Below, piece after piece: positions 36,633 to 45,023 of a stretch of 64,000 nt of DNA. The translations under genes and the position numbers were made by a program. Location of the stretch: the NCBI RefSeq assembly GCF_030124145.1, contig NZ_JASKMS010000001.1, positions 62,001 to 126,000 on the forward strand. Reading direction: 5' to 3'. The stretch is from Streptomyces sp. 378. Its GTDB lineage: Bacteria > Actinomycetota > Actinomycetes > Streptomycetales > Streptomycetaceae. Each line of letters starts with the position of its first letter. The first letter of the stretch is position 1. Below the pieces are notes generated by a model. The model saw only the letters and a list, made by a program, of their open reading frames with translations, was not told the origin of the DNA and did not search any database.

Positions 36633-37379
36633 ATGACTCCTAGGACTGTGATCATCACTGGTGGTGGCACCGGGATCGGCCGTGCGACGGCCCGCCGTTT
36701 CGCCGGGCAGGGCGACCGTGTCCTGGTCGTGGGCCGCACCGCCGCCGCCCTCGACGAGACCGCCGACGGCCACGACGGAATCCGCACCCTGGTGGCGGAC
36801 ATCACCGAACCGGCAGCCGGTGAGGTGGTGGTGGAGACCGCGCTGCGGGCGTTCGGACGTGTCGACGTGCTGGTCAACAACGCCGGGACCGGCACGTTCG
36901 CGCCGCTCGCCAAGCTCGACCGGGCCGCGACCGAGCAGCAGGTCGCCATCAACCTGATCGCACCGGCCTTCGTGGCACAGGCCGCGCTGGACGCCTTGGA
37001 GGTGACCGGCGGCACCATCGTCAACATCAGCTCCGCCGGGTCGCTGGGCATCCAGGCATTCCCCGACAACTCGGTCTACTGGGCCACGAAGGCGGCGCTC
37101 AACCACTTCACGCGCACCTGGGCCGTGGAGCTCGCGCCGCGCGGTATCCGGGTGGTGTCGGTGGCCCCGGGCGTGACCGACACCGGCATCGGGGAGCGGG
37201 TCGGCATGTCGGCCGAGGAGTACCAGGGGTTCCTCCGTCAGCTCTCCGAGCGGATCCCCCTCGGGCGGGTGGCCACGCCCGAGGACGTGGCGTGGTGGGT
37301 CACGGCTCTGGCCGACCCCGGCGGCCGTTACATGACGGGCGCGGTCGTCCCGGTCGACGGCGGCCTCTCCCTCACCTGA
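36633..37379 (+). CDS. SDR ketoreductase (aklaviketone reductase, AknU/DnrE-like)
   Basis: 248-residue short-chain dehydrogenase. [13 protein letters not shown] near residue 10, NNAGTG near 83, catalytic SSAGS and [10 protein letters not shown]. Best candidate for reducing the C-7 ketone of aklaviketone to the hydroxyl that will be glycosylated, since the other SDR here is the ActIII-type C-9 reductase. An alternative is quinone reduction in partnership with the SnoaL-like protein, as SnoaW does with SnoaL2. Weak ribosome binding site. Confidence 0.83.
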   Translation: MTPRTVIITGGGTGIGRATARRFAGQGDRVLVVGRTAAALDETADGHDGIRTLVADITEPAAGEVVVETALRAFGRVDVLVNNAGTGTFAPLAKLDRAATEQQVAINLIAPAFVAQAALDALEVTGGTIVNISSAGSLGIQAFPDNSVYWATKAALNHFTRTWAVELAPRGIRVVSVAPGVTDTGIGERVGMSAEEYQGFLRQLSERIPLGRVATPEDVAWWVTALADPGGRYMTGAVVPVDGGLSLT

Positions 37380-37399
37380 CCCCTCTGGGAGAGGGGCCC

Positions 37400-37450
37400 A
37401 CGCACGCCTGCGGGCCGCACCGTTCTCCGGTGCGGCCCGCAGGCGTGCGT
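37400..37450. terminator. Bidirectional terminator between SDR and aromatase genes
   Basis: Perfect 23-bp stem (37400-37422 with 37428-37450, starting ACGCACGCCTGCGGGCC) and TTCTC loop, between converging operons, 20 bp past the SDR stop. Confidence 0.9.
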
Positions 37451-37466
37451 GCGGTCGAGTGAACGC

Positions 37467-38825
37467 TCAGACGCCGTCGTGCTCGACCCTGCGGTGGCGG
37501 ACCAGCCAGCCGGCCCCGTGCGGCACCAGTTCGTCCTCGCACACCGCGCTCAGGTGCAGCCTGGTCTGCCCCCCTGCCGGGGTCACCAGGACCTGGGCGT
37601 AGCAGCGGGTGCTCAGGGAGCCGTCGGGCCCGGGCACCACGGTGAGCATGGAGAACACGTGCCGCCGCTGCTCCGGGGTGTCCGCCGTGCGTTCCAGGTT
37701 CCGGCGTACGGCCGTGGCGACGGCCTCCCGCCCGCGCAACGGCTCGGGGACCGTGTTCTGCGCGAAGACGCCGTCCTCGGTGAACGTCCCCGCCCACTCC
37801 TCGGCCTGCCGCTCGTCGAGGAGCCGCATCTGCCGCGCGTAGAACTGCTGCACGGCGACGTACGTCTCGGCGGAGACCGGCTCGGCGGCGTGCAGCCGCT
37901 TCGCGTGCTCCGCGGCGCACCGCAACGTGGTGAGACTGTTGCGCCCGAGTGCCTCCCGGATCATGGTGCGGGCGGCGGCCACGTCGGCCTGCGGGCCGAG
38001 GACGGTGGTCACGGCGTCCGGCTCGATCCGCACGGTGTGCCGGGAGGTGACCGTGCAGCCCCGCCCGTCCTCCTCGAAGATCCATTCGCCGGTGTGCGCG
38101 GCCATCAGCGCCGGCGTCCGGATCTGCTTGTACACGATCCGCTCGGCGGGGAAACAGACACGCACCGAACGGGTGGTGTGGGTCTCGCCGTCGGCGGTGA
38201 GCGTGTCCATCTCGAGGATCTGCTCGTTCGGGGTGTCCTCGGTGAGGACGACCCGGGCGACGTGCGGCAGCCGCTCCCTCCAGCGGTCGGCGGCGCGGAT
38301 GAACTCATAGGCGTCCTTCGCCGAGCCTTCCACGTGCACGCTGTCGTCGAACGTGAAGGTGAGGCCCGGGGCCGCGTCCTCGACGCCCCGGCGCAACGCC
38401 TCGAGTTCGGCGCCGCTGTTGGTGTCGATCGCCCGGCGGATCCACTCGACGTGCTCCGGGGCGTCGTCGACGGCGGTGAACGCGTGTGTGAACCGCACCC
38501 GGGTGTGGTCCGCGCCGAGCGGCTCCAGCCGCCACTCGCCGCTCATGCTCCGCACCGGCTCGCGGGACACTTCCTGACGAAACGTCACTCGCAGTGCCGC
38601 ACGGTCCAGTTCGCGGCGCGAGGTCCAGCTCTTGACCTCCCCGTTGGCCGTCGCCCAGATCCTCAGCCGCTCCTGCCGGTCGTCGCCCTCCAGACGCTCG
38701 ACATGGACGCTGGGCGGGAAGTGCACCGGCCAGCGCGAGGCTTCGGCGACGAGGTCGAACACCGCTTCGGCGGGCGCTCGCACGTCGATCTCGTGAACGG
38801 TGTGGTGCACGGTCTCGTCCGGCAT
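37467..38825 (-). CDS. Aromatase/cyclase fused to a C-terminal SnoaL-like domain
   Basis: 452 residues. Residues 1-~315 form two tandem SRPBCC (START-like) domains of a didomain aromatase/cyclase: HHTVHEIDVRAPAEAVFDLVAEASRWPVHFP, then FTFDDSVHVEGSAKDAYEFIRAADRWRERLP. DpsF- and ActVII-like proteins stop there. Here an NTF2/SnoaL-like domain follows from ~320 (VAVQQFYARQMRLLDERQAEEWAGTFTEDGVFA) to the end. The C-terminal domain matches the stand-alone protein at 36167-36592. ATG 38825 after GGAGAG; upstream in-frame codons overlap the ketoreductase. First-ring aromatisation is the expected role of the N-terminal part. Confidence 0.9.
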   Translation of the reverse strand: MPDETVHHTVHEIDVRAPAEAVFDLVAEASRWPVHFPPSVHVERLEGDDRQERLRIWATANGEVKSWTSRRELDRAALRVTFRQEVSREPVRSMSGEWRLEPLGADHTRVRFTHAFTAVDDAPEHVEWIRRAIDTNSGAELEALRRGVEDAAPGLTFTFDDSVHVEGSAKDAYEFIRAADRWRERLPHVARVVLTEDTPNEQILEMDTLTADGETHTTRSVRVCFPAERIVYKQIRTPALMAAHTGEWIFEEDGRGCTVTSRHTVRIEPDAVTTVLGPQADVAAARTMIREALGRNSLTTLRCAAEHAKRLHAAEPVSAETYVAVQQFYARQMRLLDERQAEEWAGTFTEDGVFAQNTVPEPLRGREAVATAVRRNLERTADTPEQRRHVFSMLTVVPGPDGSLSTRCYAQVLVTPAGGQTRLHLSAVCEDELVPHGAGWLVRHRRVEHDGV

Positions 38826-38833
38826 GGCTCTCC

Positions 38834-39619
38834 TCAGTAGTTGCCCAGCCCGCCGCAGACGTTGATCGCCTGCGCGGTGATGGATGCGGCCGTGTCGGTC
38901 ACCAGGTAGCCGACCAGGCCCGCCACTTCGTCGGGTGTGCTGTAGCGGCCGAGGGGGATCTTGGCCTGGAACCGGTCGAGCACCTCCTCCTCCGTGGTCT
39001 CCCAGGCGGCGGCGTAGCCCTGCCGGACCCGCTCCGCCATGGGGGTCTCCACATAGCCGGGGCACACCGCGTTGACCGTGATGCCGGTCTTGGCCAGCTC
39101 CAGGCCCAGGGCCTTGGTGAAGCCGACGACCCCGTGCTTGGAGGCGGAGTAGGGGGCGCCGAGCACCACGCCCTGCTTGCCGCCGGTGGAGGCGATGTTC
39201 ACGATCCGGCCCCAGCTCCCCTCCCGCATGCGGCCGGTGGTCAGCACCGTGCGGGTGACGCGGAAGACGCTGTCCAGGTTGGTGGCCATCACGTCGTCCC
39301 ACAGTTCGTCCGTGATCGTGTGGGTCTGGCCGCCACCACTGCGGCCGGCGTTGTTGACGAGCACCTCGACGGGCCCGTAGCGCTCCACGGCGGCGGCGAC
39401 CAGGGCCTCGATCTGCGCCACGTCGCGTACGTCGCAGGCGGCACCGTCCACGTCGTGGCCCTCCGCGCGCAGCTCCTTGACGGTGAGCGCGACCCGGTCG
39501 GCGTCCCGGGCGCAGAGGAACACGCGGTGGCCGGCTGCGGCCAGCGACCGTGCGACGGAGAGGCCGATGCCGCTGGTGGCACCGGTGACGACGGCGACCC
39601 GGCTGGCTTGTGCGGACAT
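38834..39619 (-). CDS. Polyketide C-9 ketoreductase (ActIII/AknA/DpsE type)
   Basis: 261-residue SDR close to ActIII. GATSGIGLSVA near residue 13, NNAGRSGGG near 94, catalytic Ser in IVNIASTGGKQG and Tyr in APYSASKHGVVGFTK. The XGG segment and PGYVETPMAERVRQGYA lid are typical of type II PKS ketoreductases. It reduces C-9 of the poly-beta-keto chain before first-ring closure. It ends 9 bp before the aromatase start. Confidence 0.95.
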   Translation of the reverse strand: MSAQASRVAVVTGATSGIGLSVARSLAAAGHRVFLCARDADRVALTVKELRAEGHDVDGAACDVRDVAQIEALVAAAVERYGPVEVLVNNAGRSGGGQTHTITDELWDDVMATNLDSVFRVTRTVLTTGRMREGSWGRIVNIASTGGKQGVVLGAPYSASKHGVVGFTKALGLELAKTGITVNAVCPGYVETPMAERVRQGYAAAWETTEEEVLDRFQAKIPLGRYSTPDEVAGLVGYLVTDTAASITAQAINVCGGLGNY

Positions 39620-39626
39620 GGTCTGA

Positions 39627-40928
39627 TCAGCCCCTTCGCGTGCAGAACTCGGTGATGGACTCGACGACGTAGTCGAGCATTTCGCTGGTGAGCCCCGGAT
39701 AGACGCCGATCCAGAAGGTGTCCTCCGTGACGGTGTCGCAGTTGGTCAGCTCGTCCACGACCCGATAGCGCACGTCCTGGTAGGCGGGGTGGCGGGTGAT
39801 GTTCCCGCCGAACAGCCGGCGGGTGCCGATCTTCCGGCCTTCCAGGAAGTCGACCAGGTCCCTGCGGGTGAAGCCCGCGCCGGGCAGCACGGTCAGGGCG
39901 AAGCCGAACCAGCTCGGATCGCTGCCCGGCGTGGCCCGCGGCAGCAGCAGTCCGGGCACGCCGGCCAGTCCGTCGTGCAGCCGCTGCCAGTTGCGCCGCC
40001 GGGCCGCGCCGAAGTCGTCCACCTTCTGCAACTGGCTGAGCGCCAGGGCTCCCTGGAGGTCGGTGGCCTTCAGGTTGTAACCGACGTGGGAGAAGATGTA
40101 CTTGTGGTCGTAGCCGGCCGGGAGGGTGCCGAGCTGGTAGTCGAACCGCTTCAGGCAGGTGTTGTCGGTGCCCGGTTCGCACCAGCAGTCGCGGCCCCAG
40201 TCGCGCATCGACTCCACGATCCGGGCCAGTTCGAGGCTCGACGTGAGAACGCAGCCGCCCTCGCCCGCGGTGATGTGGTGGGCGGGGTAGAAGCTCACCG
40301 TCGACAGGTCGCCGAAGGTACCGGTGAGCCTGCCCCCGTAGGTGGAGCCGACGGCGTCGCAGTTGTCCTCGATGAAGAACAGGTCGTGGCGGGAGGCCAG
40401 TTCCGCCACCTCGGCGACCGGGAACGGGTTGCCGAGAGCGTGCGCGATCATGATGAGCCTGGTGCGCGGGGAGATCGCTGCCTCGATCTGGGCCAGTGAG
40501 GCGTTGTAGGTGCCCAGTTCCACGTCGACGAAGACCGGTGTCAGACCGTTCTGGACGAGCGGGTTGATCGTCGTGGGGAAGCCGGCGCCCACCGTGATGG
40601 CCTCGTCGCCGGGGCGCAGCCGCAGGTCCTTCAGCTTCGGCGAGGTGAGCGCGCTGACCGCCAGCAGGTTGGCCGACGATCCCGAGTTCACCATGTGCGC
40701 CTTGCGCAGCCGGAAGTAGCGGGCGAAGTCGCTCTCGAACTTCCGGGTGCGCACACCGGCGGCGATCCGCATCTCCAGCGCCGCCTCGACCAGAGCGTGC
40801 CGGTCCTCCTCGTCGAGGACCGCACCCGAGGACAGGATCGGCGTGATCCCCGGTTCGAAGGCGCGCGTCCCCTGTTCCTTGTGGTACTTGCGCGCCAGTT
40901 CCAGCACCAGCGCCTTGGTGTCCGTCAC
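39627..40928 (-). CDS. dTDP-4-keto-6-deoxyhexose 3-dehydratase (AknP/SpnQ type)
   Basis: 433-residue PLP/PMP enzyme of the DegT family related to CDP-6-deoxy-glucose 3-dehydrase E1. The PLP lysine is replaced by histidine: H217 in VSFYPAHHITAGEGG, the hallmark of 3-dehydrases. It removes the C-3 hydroxyl, needed for the 2,3,6-trideoxy sugar rhodinose. No dedicated iron-sulfur reductase is encoded in the window, as usual for this type, so electrons come from housekeeping ferredoxin or flavodoxin systems (inference). GTG 40928 chosen; 11 bp after GT3. Confidence 0.93.
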   Translation of the reverse strand: MTDTKALVLELARKYHKEQGTRAFEPGITPILSSGAVLDEEDRHALVEAALEMRIAAGVRTRKFESDFARYFRLRKAHMVNSGSSANLLAVSALTSPKLKDLRLRPGDEAITVGAGFPTTINPLVQNGLTPVFVDVELGTYNASLAQIEAAISPRTRLIMIAHALGNPFPVAEVAELASRHDLFFIEDNCDAVGSTYGGRLTGTFGDLSTVSFYPAHHITAGEGGCVLTSSLELARIVESMRDWGRDCWCEPGTDNTCLKRFDYQLGTLPAGYDHKYIFSHVGYNLKATDLQGALALSQLQKVDDFGAARRRNWQRLHDGLAGVPGLLLPRATPGSDPSWFGFALTVLPGAGFTRRDLVDFLEGRKIGTRRLFGGNITRHPAYQDVRYRVVDELTNCDTVTEDTFWIGVYPGLTSEMLDYVVESITEFCTRRG

Positions 40929-40939
40929 CTCTGAACCCC

Positions 40940-42259
40940 TCACCCTCGGTCGTGGACTGAGCCGTTCGTGCCGTACGCCGCCCGTCCGGCAGGGGGATCG
41001 CCGCGATGTTCGGCGACCAGCCGCTCCAGCACCGGGACGACCTCGTTGGGGCTGGGCACGGCGAGCAGTTCCTCTTGGAGCCGCCGGGCCCCGTGGGCGA
41101 ACGACGGCTCGGTGATCAGTCGCTGGACCTGCTTGCGCAGCACATCCGGAAGCAGGTCGGCGCTCGGCACGCACAGGCCGGCGCCGATGTCCTCCAGGCC
41201 ACGGCCCATGACCTCGGTGTCCCAGCCGAAGGCCAGGATCAGCTGGGGCACGGCGTGCAGTTCGGCCGTCGCCTTGGTGCCGACGCCCCCGTGGTGCACG
41301 ACCGCGTCACACGTGGGCAGCAGATCGTTGAGCGGGACGAAGTCCACCAGGCGTACGTTGTCCGGCAGGTCCTTCGCCGCCTCACGGGTCGCCTCGTCGA
41401 CGGTGGCCACGATCTCCGCGTCCAGCTCCGCGAGATGGGCCAGGAGTCCGGCCAGGTCGACGCCGACGTCCGAGGCCGAGGAACCGAGTGTCACGCAGAT
41501 CCGGCTTCGCCCGGGATCGGCCCGCAGCCAGTCCGGCACCACCGCGGGGCCGTTGTACGGCACGTGCCGCACCTGGACGGTCGGCAGTTCCAGGTCGAGC
41601 TGGGTGCTGGGCGGCGTGGTGTTGACCGTCCACTGGCCGGTGACCATGTCCTCGTCGAACCCGGCGCCGGATCCCAGCCGCAGCAGCGTGCGTTCCAGCC
41701 ACTCCGCCGTGGGGTCCTCGCGGTGCTCCGGCTCCTGCTCGGCGGCCAGCCGCAGGAACTCCTTGCGGGCCCGCACGCTGATGTCGGGGCCGGAGACCAG
41801 CCGGCAGTGTGCCGCGCCGGTCACGCGCGCCGCGATGGCCCCGGCGAGGGTGAAGGTCTCCCAGACGATGAGGTCGGGCTGCCAGGAGCGGGCGAAGTCC
41901 ACCAGGGCGTCGACCATGGTGTCGTTGTTGAGCGCGCCGTAGAGCGTGGGCACCATGACGCTTTCCAGGCCCAGCAACTGCTCGTAGGTCCACGGGTGTT
42001 CGCCTCGGGCGGCGTAGTCGAAGCCCTGGACGTGGGCCGAGGCCTCGTCGTGGAGCTTGCCGAGCAGCCCCAGGTCCTCCAGCGCCCCGAGCGACCACTC
42101 GACGGGCACGGCGGTCAGTCCCGTGCCCGTGATGACGTCGGTCAGCTCGGGCTGGCTGGCGATCCGCACCTCGTGGCCCGCGGTACGCAGGGCCCACGCC
42201 AGCGGCACGAGTGGGTAGTAGTGGGTGTGGTGGGCCAGTGAGGTGAACAGAACCCTCAT
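40940..42259 (-). CDS. Glycosyltransferase 3 (paired with second P450-like helper)
   Basis: 439-residue GT1-family enzyme, starting MRVLFTSLAHHTHYYPLVPLAWALRTAGHEV; donor site HHGGVGTKATAELHAVPQL. More like GT1 than GT2 in its N-terminal half (LAWALRTAGHEVRIASQPELTDVITGTGLTAVPV). ATG 42259 overlaps the helper stop by 4 bases. With GT1 it makes two helper-dependent glycosyltransferases in one cluster, consistent with aminosugar attachment at two aglycone positions. Confidence 0.9.
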   Translation of the reverse strand: MRVLFTSLAHHTHYYPLVPLAWALRTAGHEVRIASQPELTDVITGTGLTAVPVEWSLGALEDLGLLGKLHDEASAHVQGFDYAARGEHPWTYEQLLGLESVMVPTLYGALNNDTMVDALVDFARSWQPDLIVWETFTLAGAIAARVTGAAHCRLVSGPDISVRARKEFLRLAAEQEPEHREDPTAEWLERTLLRLGSGAGFDEDMVTGQWTVNTTPPSTQLDLELPTVQVRHVPYNGPAVVPDWLRADPGRSRICVTLGSSASDVGVDLAGLLAHLAELDAEIVATVDEATREAAKDLPDNVRLVDFVPLNDLLPTCDAVVHHGGVGTKATAELHAVPQLILAFGWDTEVMGRGLEDIGAGLCVPSADLLPDVLRKQVQRLITEPSFAHGARRLQEELLAVPSPNEVVPVLERLVAEHRGDPPAGRAAYGTNGSVHDRG

Positions 42260-43395
42260 CGCGTCTCCTCCTCGCCGAGTCGGACCGGCAGCCTGACCAG
42301 GCGCCGGGTCAGGGGCGCCCTGCGCGCACGCACCGGCGAGCCGTCCGGCCGCAGCAGCGGGAACCGCGCGGCCAGCGCCGCCAGGGCCTGCTCGGCCTGT
42401 GCCCGTGCGGCCGGGAGCACGGTGGCGCAGGCGGCCACGGGCAGCGGGGCCGGATCGCCGCCGGTCCCGGTGATCACGACGGTGACGGGGTCACCGGTCT
42501 CGATACGGTTGCCGGCCACCTCGGCCGGGGCGAGGGCCACCAGGGGGTGCGCCCGCCACAGCGGCCGGTCGCGCAGGGCCTCCACGACCACCCGGGCCGC
42601 GTGCGCGGGATCGGAGCGCAGCAGTTCCCACTCCCGCGGCCGGTCGAGGAGCGTCTGGAGGGCGTTGCCGAGCAGGTCCGCCGCGGCCCGCGCGCCGGCC
42701 ACGGCGAGCACCAGGCCGGCCTCCGCCCGGTCGCCCCCGGCGAAGAGCTCCCGCAGTCCCCGGACACCCTCCGCCAGGCGCCGCGTCACCTCCAGCGTCT
42801 GTGGGCAGAGCAGCGCGTCCACGGCCGGGGTCACCGCGGCGATGTCGACGGCGAAAGCCGCGTGCCGCTCTTCGGGGACGTCCAGGAGTGCGGCGTACAC
42901 CGCCGCGGTCAGTGGCTGGACGAAGTCCGCCACCAGGTCGGCCCGGCCCGGTTCGAGCCGGGCCGCGGCCTGTCCGGCCCGTTCCCGTAGCGCCCCGGTG
43001 TGCCCGCGCACGGCCCTCGTCCCGCCCCGCAGTGCCAGGTCCCTGGCGAGCTCCGTCGTGCGCTGGCGTGCCGGGTCGGGCAGCCAGGTCTCCGCCTGCG
43101 GCACGGCGGCGGACACCGCCAGGTCCGGGCAGCCGGACAGCTGCCGGAGCGCCGCGGGGCCGGTGACGACCCAGGTGTCGAGCCGGCTGCGCCACACCGG
43201 CCCTCGCTCCGCGATCGACGCGAGCACTCCGCCCGCGTCGTCCGTGCCGCCTTCGCCTGTCTCGAATCCCCGCACCAGCCGCGCGTACGGGTCGCCCTCC
43301 CCCGGCACGAACGGCTCGCCGTTGATCGCGTAGAGCCACTGTGCCGCGTGGACGAGTTGCAGTTCGCGTCCCAGGGCATGCGTCGCCGCCGTCAC
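42256..43395 (-). CDS. P450-like glycosyltransferase activator 2 (AknT/DesVIII type)
   Basis: About 379 residues, divergent from the first helper but with the same overall plan: N-terminal HALGRELQLVHAAQWLYAINGEPF resembles LGRHLLTIRGVQFIFGAQGDPF of copy 1. The heme cysteine motif is absent; the C-terminal third is Ala/Pro-rich. GTG 43395 is preferred because GGAGG is well placed; a longer ATG at 43428 exists. Head of the minus-strand operon reaching to the aromatase gene. Confidence 0.84.
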   Translation of the reverse strand: MTAATHALGRELQLVHAAQWLYAINGEPFVPGEGDPYARLVRGFETGEGGTDDAGGVLASIAERGPVWRSRLDTWVVTGPAALRQLSGCPDLAVSAAVPQAETWLPDPARQRTTELARDLALRGGTRAVRGHTGALRERAGQAAARLEPGRADLVADFVQPLTAAVYAALLDVPEERHAAFAVDIAAVTPAVDALLCPQTLEVTRRLAEGVRGLRELFAGGDRAEAGLVLAVAGARAAADLLGNALQTLLDRPREWELLRSDPAHAARVVVEALRDRPLWRAHPLVALAPAEVAGNRIETGDPVTVVITGTGGDPAPLPVAACATVLPAARAQAEQALAALAARFPLLRPDGSPVRARRAPLTRRLVRLPVRLGEEETR

Positions 43396-43499
43396 CCCGC
43401 CACCTCCGTCATCCGATTCCCTCGGCAAGGTACGGGGCCGTATTAGAAGAACACTCGAACTGCCCTATTCCGCCTGCCCTTTTACGCATCCACCGTTCC

Positions 43500-43514
43500 T
43501 CAAGCGGTGCTTGA
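43500..43514. promoter_or_regulatory. 15-bp palindrome in divergent promoter of helper 2 / 3-ketoreductase
   Basis: TCAAGC-GGT-GCTTGA, midway between two divergent starts (43395 and 43572). On the minus strand TCAAGCA and TTGAGGA are 11 bp apart, distantly SARP-like. Function uncertain. Confidence 0.4.
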
Positions 43515-43571
43515 TCTGCCGCCCGTACGGTGGGCAACCCACTGGACTCCCGCAAGGTGATGAGGACCCCT

Positions 43572-44612
43572 ATGCCAGAGCACCGTCAGCAACGGGCGCT
43601 CCGAATGGGCGTGATCGGTACGGCGAACATCGCGATGCGCCGGATCATGCCCGTTCTCGCCGCGCATGACCACGTCGACCTCGTCGCGGTGGCCAGTCGT
43701 GACAAGGCCAGGGCCGAACGCGTGGGAGCCGCATTCGGCTGCGGTGGTGTGGGGGATTACGCGGAACTCGTCGAGCGGGACGACCTGGACGCCGTCTATA
43801 TTCCGCTGCCGCCCGGCATGCATCACGAGTGGGCGCTGCGGGCTTTGCGGTCGGGAAAGCACGTGCTCGTCGAGAAACCGATGTCGGACGCGTACGAGAA
43901 AACGCTCGAGCTGATGTCGACCGCGTCGGAACTCGGACTCGTGCTCGCTGAGAACTTCATGTTCCTGCACCATTCCCAACACGCCGCGGTGCGCGCGATG
44001 CTCGGCGAGGCCGTCGGAGAACTGCGGCAGTTCTCGGGATCGTTCGCCGTGCCGCCACTGGCGCCGGAGTCGTTCCGGTACCAGCCGGCGCTGGGCGGGG
44101 GCGCGTTGCTCGACGTCGGGGTGTATCCGCTGCGGGCGGCCCAGCTGTACCTGACGGGGGAGCTCGACGTGCTCGGCGCCTGTCTGCGCGTGGACGAGGC
44201 GACCGGCGTGGATGTGGCGGGCAGTGTGCTGCTGAGCGACGACCGGGGGGTGACGGCCCAGCTGGACTTCGGCTTCGAGCATTCCTACCGCTCGGCCTAC
44301 GCGCTGTGGGGCAACCGGGGCCGGGTGAGCGTCCGGCGTGCCTTCACACCGCCGGAGCAGCTGAAGCCGGTGGTCAGGATCGAACAGCAGGACGTGGTGA
44401 CGGAGCGCTCGCTGCCCGAGGACAACCAGGTCTTCAACGCGATGGACGCCTTCGTCCGCGCGGCCCTCTCGGGCGGCGGCCCCCTCACCGACACGTCCGC
44501 GATCCGCCGCCAAGCCCTCCTGGTCGACCGCGTCCGCCGGGCGGCCGCACTCATCGGCGACCCGAAGTCCCGCCCGCACGACGTCCTGTCGCAGGAGCTG
44601 GACCTGGCCTGA
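43572..44612 (+). CDS. dTDP-hexose 3-ketoreductase (AknQ/KijD10-like, Gfo/Idh/MocA family)
   Basis: 346-residue NAD(P)-dependent oxidoreductase. The Rossmann start is MGVIGTANIAMRRIMPVL, the family EKP motif is in GKHVLVEKPMSDAYEK, and GGALLDVGVYPLRAAQLYL holds the catalytic His-equivalent region. It reduces the 3-keto group after 2,3-dehydration, giving the 2-deoxyfucose branch and the substrate for the 3-dehydratase on the rhodinose branch. ATG 43572 chosen for GAGGA spacing; ATG 43560 is possible. Single-gene transcript. Confidence 0.9.
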   Translation: MPEHRQQRALRMGVIGTANIAMRRIMPVLAAHDHVDLVAVASRDKARAERVGAAFGCGGVGDYAELVERDDLDAVYIPLPPGMHHEWALRALRSGKHVLVEKPMSDAYEKTLELMSTASELGLVLAENFMFLHHSQHAAVRAMLGEAVGELRQFSGSFAVPPLAPESFRYQPALGGGALLDVGVYPLRAAQLYLTGELDVLGACLRVDEATGVDVAGSVLLSDDRGVTAQLDFGFEHSYRSAYALWGNRGRVSVRRAFTPPEQLKPVVRIEQQDVVTERSLPEDNQVFNAMDAFVRAALSGGGPLTDTSAIRRQALLVDRVRRAAALIGDPKSRPHDVLSQELDLA

Positions 44613-45023
44613 CGCACGGCGGGCGCCCGCACGGTCCGACGGCTGGGCATGACGCCGGAGGGCCCCGCGGGCGCCACCGGCGTGAGCCGCCGGGTCCGAG
44701 GCGCTCACCCGCTGTGGGGATTCCGCCGACGGGGACGCGGCCGTCACGGCTGCCGGCGGCATGCCCGCCGCACCCGGCCGCTCCACGATCTGCCGGCCGC
44801 CCCTGATGCCCTGAGCTCCGATCACCACCGCCGGCCCGTGACCGCCTCCGGCACCCTGTGGGTCGCACCGGCTCCCTCTGCCGTACGCCCCCACCGGCGA
44901 ACGTCCGCCGTACCCGCTCCCGATCCACCCGCGCCGGTTCCGGAACCCCCACAGGCCGGCGCACCCCGCCGAACACTCCGGCGGGGTGCGGGGTCGGGGC
45001 CCCTGCCGCGTGCCGACCCCGTG
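44613..45023. other. Gene-poor spacer
   Basis: 411 bp between the 3-ketoreductase and the RdmE-like gene. GC-rich, no recognisable gene; open frames here are shadows. Near its right end is a hairpin that fits a terminator for the opposite-strand operon. Confidence 0.6.
44961..44989 (-). terminator. Terminator for rdmE-like operon
   Basis: GCACCCCGCCG / CGGCGGGGTGC, perfect 11-bp arms with a 7-base loop, 35 bp beyond the monooxygenase stop codon. Confidence 0.75.

Noticed and set aside
37467..39302. Longer start for the aromatase giving 611 residues
   Set aside because: The extension overlaps the ketoreductase gene in another frame; ATG at 38825 has a ribosome site and starts the SRPBCC domain.
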